A stretch of 9,137 nucleotides of DNA from Marmoricola sp. (GTDB lineage Bacteria; Actinomycetota; Actinomycetes; Propionibacteriales; Nocardioidaceae), in contig JASLCW010000472.1 of NCBI GenBank assembly GCA_030151765.1, positions 1 through 9,137 of the forward strand, written 5' to 3'. Positions 4,346 to 9,137 of this stretch are shown here, in pieces. The position numbers and the translations under genes were made by a program. The first letter of the stretch is position 1. Every line of letters begins with the position of its first letter. The notes under the pieces were generated by a model. It did no database searches, was not told the DNA's origin, and saw only the letters and a list, made by a program, of their open reading frames with translations.

Positions 4346-7300
4346 GTGAAGGGTACGAGTAAATTACAGCGAGGAGTAGTACGGCTGCGGAATAGTTCAC
4401 TAGCTGTTCACGCTCTCATAGCGAGCACAGCTCTGCTCCTTGGCAGTATCGGTATATCGATCGCTTCGGCCGCACCAGGCATTGGCGTGACAAACGGTAC
4501 GGCAACCGGACTGATCGGCAGTAATAAAAACCAAACTGCCGTCACCGCTTGTCCTAGCGGTACTGTACTCCGTGGGGTGCGCCACGTCGATAAGTCGATG
4601 AGTGCCTCAGCAAGCTCAACGCGCGGCATGACATCCCAGCTTAGCCTTTACTGTGAATCAATCGTGACTGATGGCACTACCGCTTCAACGGTGAGTCGCA
4701 ATGCTGATGGCACTCCTGATGTCGATGGGCGAGCCTATTCCGAACCGGGTGTTTCACAAGATCGTTACTGCCCAGCTGGTACCGTCATACATCAACTTGG
4801 AGGCTGGGATCGTAGTGTCGGCGGACAAGCACCGTGGGTATCCGCTGTTCGCTTGGTTTGCCGTCCGCTCACCCTCGACGCTAACGACTGGGTACAAGTC
4901 GATACCGCTGGTACAGCAACTACTGTTGATGCCGGTAATCGTGAAAGTAATGGCACGCATAATTTTCGTGGTCCGTTCTGTAGTGCAACGAACGCCTCAA
5001 CGATCGTATCTGGTTATGCCGTACAGTTAGGCGGCGCGGGCTATGATGGCATTAATGTCTATTGCAGCACTATTCAACAAGCGCGAATGTCGGCCATTCT
5101 TGCCTTTGATAATTTTAGCTGGGATAGGACACGCGGAAGCTCGGGCTGGCAAGTAGATCTCACCCAATCAGGGGAAGTGCTAAACGCCAACGAATGGTCC
5201 GGCACCGATCGCACCCCCTATGCTGCTGCGAGTGATAATGTTGATACGTTCCAAGATGGTAGTGAAATATATGTCACTCCAGGTGATAGCTACGGCGCAT
5301 CAATTAGCAAGCGGCCAAGCACTGTCGCTAGTAATACCTATGTGACAAGCGGCAATTGCCAATCGGGCATGACACTCACCAACGAGCAAGATGACTCCTG
5401 TACGCTAACCGTCCAAGGCCGGCCAGACATTGGCGTTAGTTTTACTGCACCTTCAAGCAGCTATACCGCGTATGGCCAACAACAAAACGCCACGCTCACT
5501 GCGACAAATTACGGGCCGGGCTCGACCAAAGACGACGATGGCTTCACCGTTAGTGCGACTCTACCAGACGGCTGGACGGCGGGCACATTGCCTGCAAACT
5601 GTTCAGCAAATAGTGGTAACACTGTCGTGACCTGTGAGCTCGACCCAACACCACTGGCTGGCTCAGCCGGCCCGGATGAAGCTGGCGGCTCGCAGAGCTT
5701 TACCTTTCCTATCATCGTCAACGCCCCAACAGCACCAGGCGACTATACCGTTCAGCTAGCACTTGGCCGCGACACACCGGACAATGACAGTGATCCTGCA
5801 AACGACGACTTCAATACCGACAACGATACAACCACTGGCACATTGAAACTTGCAGCGATGCCGCAACTTACCATTACAAAAGGAACGAGCACTACAGCAG
5901 CGACGGCAGCTGGACAGCAGATCAACTATACATTTACCGTCAAAAATACGGGCAACACGACGATAAACAACATCAGCGTGACTGACCGCAAAGTAAGTGA
6001 CTTGTCTTGCCCCGAGACGACCCTGGCGCAGAACGAAGAAATGGATTGTACAGCCAGCTACCTCGTGACCCAGGGCGATATGGATGCTGGAAACAACATA
6101 GACAATACTGCGTCAGTCACTGGTACGCCAGATGGCTCCAGTACTCGGATGCCCGCCACTTCTTCAAATACCGTCAGCATCCCCATCACCCAATCGCCGA
6201 ACATTCAAATACGAAAATCGTCGACCAAATCATCAATCCCTCCGGTCGGAGAAGTGATCGACTATACCTTTAGTGTCCGAAATATTGGCAACGTGACGAT
6301 ATCGAACGTCCAGGTGAGTGATTCAAATGTGCCGAGCGTATCATGCCCAAACAACGGCCCGCTGGCACCAAATGCTACCCTGACCTGCACGGCTGAGCAT
6401 ACCGTCACGCAAGCCGATATCGACAATGGTGAAGTGACCAACACCGCCACCACTTCAGCTACCGCCCCAGATGGAACAGCGGTAAACGCCACGTCAAACA
6501 CCATCAGAATAACTATCGATCGTGTGCCAGCGCTCTCGATCGCAAAATCAAGCGACCGCACCAGTACCGACGCAGCCGGCCAAATCATCAACTACTCATT
6601 TACAGTCAAAAATACTGGAAATGTCACCCTGACAGATGTCACCATCAGCGACCAAAACGCTGAAAATATCTCTTGCCCTGAAACTACACTAGCTCCCGCC
6701 GAAACTATGACCTGTACCGCCACCCGTGGCGTCACTCAAGCCGACATCGACCGCGGAGCTGATCTCACCAATATTGCCTCAGTCACCGGCACACCTCCGG
6801 GTGAAGGTGCCGAGCCTATCGAGCCAACTACATCAAACCAAGTAGCTGTCGAGGTAGAGCAACACCCAGGCTTTAGCGTCACCAAAACTGCCGGCAGCCC
6901 GGCTGATACCAACAGCAATGGTCTGGTTGGCGACGCTGGCGATCAGATCACCTATCGCTTTACAGTACGGAACACAGGAAATGTGACGCTGAACAATGTC
7001 ACCATTAGCGATAGCAAACTTGGCGTCAGTGACGTGAAATGCGCCGATAGCCTGGCACCAAATACAAGCACGAACTGCCCAGATTACACATATACGATCA
7101 CTACCGACGACGCAGCGGCCGGCGAGGTCGAGAATATCGCCGAGGCCAGCGCCACGCCAAATACCCCAGGTGCCGCGCGCGTGAACCGTAGCTCCAATAC
7201 TGTAAACACGCCGGTCGTCGCCGAAAATGCCCGGCTGACTATTACGAAAGCTGCTGATAAAACTGAGGTGAAAACAGCTGGAGAGGTAATCAGCTACACC

Positions 7301-8113
7301 TTTACAGTCAAAAATACTGGAAATGTCACCATCGACAATATCGTCATCACCGACAACCATGCCACGGACATATCTTGCCCGCAAACCAGACTAAACCCTG
7401 ACCAAGAGATGACTTGCACAGCCAAGTACACCGTCACCCAAGACGATATAGATAATGGCAGCGACTTAGAAAATACCGCCAGTGTCGGCGGCAAAAAGCT
7501 CAATGGCGAGGCTGTCCCTGACGCCAACTCCAACACAGTTGTAGTCGAGATAGTGCAGACAGGTTCATTTGAACTTGTAAAAACCGCCGGGGAGCCAACG
7601 GACACAAACGACAATGGCACCGTCGGTGACGCCGGCGATGAAATCGTCTATACCTTCACCGTCGAAAACACCGGCAATATAACCCTGAATGATGTAACGA
7701 TGAGCGATGAAAAACTCGGCATCAACGACGCTGTATGCGCCGCTACGTTGCGGCCAGGCGAAACCGCCGACTGCCCCGAAGCAACCTACACCATCACGGC
7801 AGAAGATATGCAACGTGGCAAGGTTGACAATACTGCCAGTGGCGAAGCTACTCCACCAGTCTCATATGAAGGCGGCGTTGCCATGAGAAAAACATCAAAC
7901 ACCACTAGCACAACTCTGCCTCCTCCAGAATCTCCACCAAGCAACCCCACAAGACCTCAGAGTCCTCCCAAAAATGACCCTGTAACAAGTCCAAACGCTC
8001 CCGATACTGGTATTTTCAAAAATATACCCGCTGCATTCGTTGTATTCAGTATAGTTGGTCTCGTGGCCACCGGTCTCGGTCTTGCCATTCGTAGGTGGCA
8101 AAGACTATCATAG
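4346..8113 (+). CDS. Large cell-surface protein: Cys-paired repeats, DUF11 repeats, APDTG sorting signal
   Basis: This 1255-residue protein is probably anchored to the cell surface. The N-terminus (MKGTSKLQRGVVRLR, hydrophobic core 19-40, likely cut after ASA at 42) is a signal peptide. Residues 67-243 hold three repeats, each with one Cys pair (69/103, 142/172, 212/240). A region of unclear fold (245-360) follows, with a further Cys pair at 338/352. Residues 360-500 look like a DUF11-like domain ending in an Asp/Asn-rich loop (476-494). Six further DUF11 repeats follow at 507-618, 619-728, 729-841, 842-961, 962-1073 and 1074-1190. A Pro-rich stalk (1192-1217), the motif APDTG (1218-1222), a membrane helix (1227-1248) and RRWQR close it, as in sortase substrates. 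DUF11 repeats occur widely as stalks in bacterial surface proteins; the N-terminal part is the likely binding head (inference). The gene diverges from another exported protein. Confidence 0.92.
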   Translation: MKGTSKLQRGVVRLRNSSLAVHALIASTALLLGSIGISIASAAPGIGVTNGTATGLIGSNKNQTAVTACPSGTVLRGVRHVDKSMSASASSTRGMTSQLSLYCESIVTDGTTASTVSRNADGTPDVDGRAYSEPGVSQDRYCPAGTVIHQLGGWDRSVGGQAPWVSAVRLVCRPLTLDANDWVQVDTAGTATTVDAGNRESNGTHNFRGPFCSATNASTIVSGYAVQLGGAGYDGINVYCSTIQQARMSAILAFDNFSWDRTRGSSGWQVDLTQSGEVLNANEWSGTDRTPYAAASDNVDTFQDGSEIYVTPGDSYGASISKRPSTVASNTYVTSGNCQSGMTLTNEQDDSCTLTVQGRPDIGVSFTAPSSSYTAYGQQQNATLTATNYGPGSTKDDDGFTVSATLPDGWTAGTLPANCSANSGNTVVTCELDPTPLAGSAGPDEAGGSQSFTFPIIVNAPTAPGDYTVQLALGRDTPDNDSDPANDDFNTDNDTTTGTLKLAAMPQLTITKGTSTTAATAAGQQINYTFTVKNTGNTTINNISVTDRKVSDLSCPETTLAQNEEMDCTASYLVTQGDMDAGNNIDNTASVTGTPDGSSTRMPATSSNTVSIPITQSPNIQIRKSSTKSSIPPVGEVIDYTFSVRNIGNVTISNVQVSDSNVPSVSCPNNGPLAPNATLTCTAEHTVTQADIDNGEVTNTATTSATAPDGTAVNATSNTIRITIDRVPALSIAKSSDRTSTDAAGQIINYSFTVKNTGNVTLTDVTISDQNAENISCPETTLAPAETMTCTATRGVTQADIDRGADLTNIASVTGTPPGEGAEPIEPTTSNQVAVEVEQHPGFSVTKTAGSPADTNSNGLVGDAGDQITYRFTVRNTGNVTLNNVTISDSKLGVSDVKCADSLAPNTSTNCPDYTYTITTDDAAAGEVENIAEASATPNTPGAARVNRSSNTVNTPVVAENARLTITKAADKTEVKTAGEVISYTFTVKNTGNVTIDNIVITDNHATDISCPQTRLNPDQEMTCTAKYTVTQDDIDNGSDLENTASVGGKKLNGEAVPDANSNTVVVEIVQTGSFELVKTAGEPTDTNDNGTVGDAGDEIVYTFTVENTGNITLNDVTMSDEKLGINDAVCAATLRPGETADCPEATYTITAEDMQRGKVDNTASGEATPPVSYEGGVAMRKTSNTTSTTLPPPESPPSNPTRPQSPPKNDPVTSPNAPDTGIFKNIPAAFVVFSIVGLVATGLGLAIRRWQRLS
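4544..5074 (+). repeat. Three Cys-paired repeats in the N-terminal head, VMO-I-like
   Basis: Residues 67-243 contain three related units. Unit 1 has CPSGTVLRGV and ends LSLYC. Unit 2 has CPAGTVIHQLGG and ends VRLVC. Unit 3 is weaker, FCSAT...VSGYAVQLGG ending INVYC. The spacing between the paired cysteines is 34, 30 and 28 residues. The C-P-x-G-T-V ... L-x-C layout with threefold repetition recalls vitelline-membrane-outer-layer-I-type beta-prisms and other small lectin-like folds. That match is by eye and uncertain. Confidence 0.5.
6599..6628 (+). repeat. 30-bp exact direct repeat, copy 1 (DUF11 repeat 3)
   Basis: This stretch, beginning TTTACAGTCAAAAATACTGG, is identical to 7301-7330 and encodes the FTVKNTGNVT core. 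Flanking codons in the two repeats differ even where the residues are alike. Confidence 0.85.
7301..7330 (+). repeat. 30-bp exact direct repeat, copy 2 (DUF11 repeat 5)
   Basis: Identical to 6599-6628, 702 bp downstream and in the same frame. Recombination between the copies would remove or add exactly one in-frame A-B pair of DUF11 domains (234 codons). Confidence 0.85.
7997..8110 (+). other. C-terminal sorting signal (APDTG, membrane helix, basic tail)
   Basis: Residues 1218-1222 read APDTG, an LPXTG variant keeping P, T and G. A helix (1227-1248) and RRWQRLS complete a standard sortase signal. A Pro-rich spacer precedes it. No sortase gene lies in this window. Confidence 0.75.
8082..8111 (+). 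promoter_or_regulatory. Candidate leaderless promoter of the MBL-fold gene, inside the DUF11 gene
   Basis: TTGCCA (8082-8087, 5 of 6 to consensus) and TATCAT (8106-8111) are separated by 18 nt. Seven bases after the -10 box is the A of the ATG at 8118. It overlaps the last codons and stop of the surface-protein gene. The bases TATCATAGATATATG match the msrA start region (TATACTAGATATATG) at 13 of 15 positions. Confidence 0.55.
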
Positions 8114-8117
8114 ATAT

Positions 8118-8747
8118 ATGAAGCTGACAAAGTACGCTCATGCGTGTTTCACTCTGGAAAAAGATGGCAAGGTGCTAGTAGTTGATCCTGGTGGTTTCTC
8201 AGACGATTTCATAATTCCAGACAACGTAGTTGCGATTGTCATCACTCACCAACATCCAGATCACTTCGATCAATCTCGTATCACAGGTATCATCAATAGA
8301 AATAGTCAGGCAACCATGCTTGGTCCGGCCGATGTGATTGATCAGCTCGAAGCTGAAAATAAGCAAGCTGTTCAGCCGGGTAAAACAATAACCGTTGGCC
8401 CGTTCAGTCTACAATTCTTTGGCGGTATTCATGCACTCATCCACGAAAGCCTTCCACGCATACAAAATATTGGCGTACTGATCAATGAGCTCGTTTACTA
8501 TCCAGGTGATTCGTTTGAAATTCCTAATAAGCCTATCGACGTACTCGCTATTCCCGCTACAGCACCGTGGATGAAGATCGGTGAAGCGATGGATTTTCTC
8601 GCCGCAGTCAAACCCCGACTTGCCTTCCCAACGCATGACGCTATCGCAAGCGATCAAGGAAAAGCGTTGGTCGATCGCATGCTTGGAGGAGTAGCGGCTA
8701 AAAATAACATTAACTATATACGCCTAACATCTCCGATCGATATTTAG
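8118..8747 (+). CDS. MBL-fold metal-dependent hydrolase
   Basis: This 209-residue protein has a small metallo-beta-lactamase fold, close in style to the UPF0173/UlaG-like hydrolases. Metal-binding residues are visible: THQHPDHFD at 43-51 (H44, H46, D48, H49), a histidine in GGIHALIH (H105 or H109), YPGDSF with D131, and PTHDA with H173. VVDPGG at 21-26 is the usual early strand-loop. There is no signal peptide, so it is cytoplasmic. The substrate is unknown; relatives act on lactones, phosphodiesters and other esters. The start at 8118 is chosen because the protein then opens with MKLTKYAHACF, the family's usual first strand, and because the -10 box is in register. An ATG further upstream lies inside the surface gene in another frame. 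It abuts the AlkA-like gene with no gap. Confidence 0.92.
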   Translation: MKLTKYAHACFTLEKDGKVLVVDPGGFSDDFIIPDNVVAIVITHQHPDHFDQSRITGIINRNSQATMLGPADVIDQLEAENKQAVQPGKTITVGPFSLQFFGGIHALIHESLPRIQNIGVLINELVYYPGDSFEIPNKPIDVLAIPATAPWMKIGEAMDFLAAVKPRLAFPTHDAIASDQGKALVDRMLGGVAAKNNINYIRLTSPIDI

Positions 8748-9137
8748 ATGAAAGAAGCGCTTGGCCATCTATCACAACATGATCCAACTCTTCGGATACT
8801 AATTGATACTTACCCTGCACCAGACTTTACCCCACACACTAATTACTACCACGAGCTGATCGACAGTATCATCTCCCAGCAGCTGAGCGTCAAGGCTGCG
8901 CGCACAATTGAAGGCCGGTTTAAGGACCTGTTTGGCGGCACCTTCCCTTCACCGGAACAAATATTGGAGAAAGATGTCGAAACACTTCGGGCGGTCGGCC
9001 TGAGCCGCCCAAAAGCAGGCTATATACAAGATCTCGCCAGCAAAATTATTGATGGTACCGTGAGCTTTGATACGATTGACACTCTCTCAAATGACGAGAT
9101 CATCGAAGAACTTACCAAGGTCAAGGGTATCGGCGTC
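8748..9137 (+). CDS. AlkA-like DNA-3-methyladenine glycosylase (3' end outside window)
   Basis: The first 130 residues are visible and the gene runs off the right edge. It is an HhH-GPD superfamily glycosylase of the AlkA (DNA-3-methyladenine glycosylase II) group, which removes alkylated purines in base excision repair. Signatures are YYHELIDSIISQQLSVKAA at 33-51, FPSPEQIL at 66-73, LRAVGLSRPKAGYIQDLA at 80-97, and the start of the helix-hairpin-helix VKGIGV at 125-130. The window ends before the catalytic aspartate, so activity cannot be judged. There is no E. coli AlkA-type N-terminal beta domain, as in short AlkA forms. The ATG follows the TAG of the MBL-fold gene directly, with no Shine-Dalgarno, so translation is probably coupled. 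Confidence 0.9.
   Translation, partial: MKEALGHLSQHDPTLRILIDTYPAPDFTPHTNYYHELIDSIISQQLSVKAARTIEGRFKDLFGGTFPSPEQILEKDVETLRAVGLSRPKAGYIQDLASKIIDGTVSFDTIDTLSNDEIIEELTKVKGIGV

Larger units (their letters stand above)
5864..7915 (+). repeat. Six tandem DUF11 repeats (A-A-A-B-A-B)
   Basis: Each 110-120-residue repeat has a start like LTITK, the core YTFTVKNTGNVT, a central Cys pair (typically SCPxTxL...MTCTA), a VTQADIDNG-like strand and a closing SNTV. Repeats 4 and 6 (type B) carry an extra loop, DTNxNGxVGDAGD, and have CxxxLxP...CP in place of SCP...TCTA. The start points are 5864, 6200, 6530, 6869, 7229 and 7565. Repeats 3-4 and 5-6 form two A-B pairs about 700 bp apart. Confidence 0.85.

Noticed and set aside
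6262..7813. Several minus-strand frames of 60-183 codons across the DUF11 array
   Set aside because: They recur because the repeats recur, and they lie opposite a well-supported gene with sorting signals.
4346..8113. Alternative genetic code with TGA read as glycine
   Set aside because: More than 1250 codons of this gene contain no in-frame TGA, and glycine is encoded by ordinary GGN codons.
8055..8117. Longer start for the MBL-fold protein
   Set aside because: The extra N-terminus lies within the surface-protein gene in another frame, and the family's first strand begins at the 8118 methionine.
1..9137. CRISPR array, tRNA, rRNA, insertion sequence or prophage genes
   Set aside because: No short regularly spaced repeats outside the DUF11 codons, no tRNA-like cloverleaf that I could see, and no transposase, integrase or phage structural motif.

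Overview
The window reads as a piece of a small, gene-dense bacterial chromosome, most likely from Candidatus Saccharibacteria (TM7) or a close candidate-phyla-radiation relative. This assignment is an inference. It rests on very tight gene packing, a cysteine-free MutY homologue, surface proteins with LPXTG-like sorting signals, DUF11 repeats, and secreted proteins that match nothing well characterised. Gene starts also look leaderless in several places. Six of the seven visible stop codons are TAG, one is TAA and none is TGA.

Left arm (1-2904, minus strand): read from right to left, a cytoplasmic class-C beta-lactamase-fold serine hydrolase overlaps a MutY-type adenine glycosylase by 10 bp. 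These are followed by a secreted protein of unknown function and a single-pass membrane protein cut by the window edge. msrA (2934-3464, plus strand) diverges from the hydrolase across only 29 bp. That gap holds two back-to-back -10 boxes joined by a perfect 12-bp palindrome, each placed so that the transcript would begin at or next to the ATG.

Centre (3487-8113): two surface-protein genes diverge from a 175-bp AT-rich intergenic region. The leftward gene encodes a cysteine-rich exported protein whose N-terminus looks like a complete C-terminal sortase signal (LAETG, hydrophobic helix, basic cluster) placed directly before a signal peptide. The rightward gene encodes a 1255-residue surface protein: signal peptide, three Cys-paired repeats that recall a VMO-I-like beta-prism, a linker and DUF11-like domain, six more DUF11 repeats in an A-A-A-B-A-B order, a proline-rich stalk and an APDTG sorting signal. 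Both genes use a GTG start preceded by GGAGAAA at the same spacing, unlike the apparently leaderless ATG genes around them.

Right arm (8118-9137, plus strand): an MBL-fold metal-dependent hydrolase starts 4 bp after the surface gene and is followed without a gap by an AlkA-like DNA-3-methyladenine glycosylase, cut by the window edge. The core functions are therefore oxidative and alkylation damage repair (MutY-like, MsrA, AlkA-like), set around a surface-display locus. No sortase, RNA gene, mobile element or CRISPR array is visible. No stretch over 300 bases lacks a gene.
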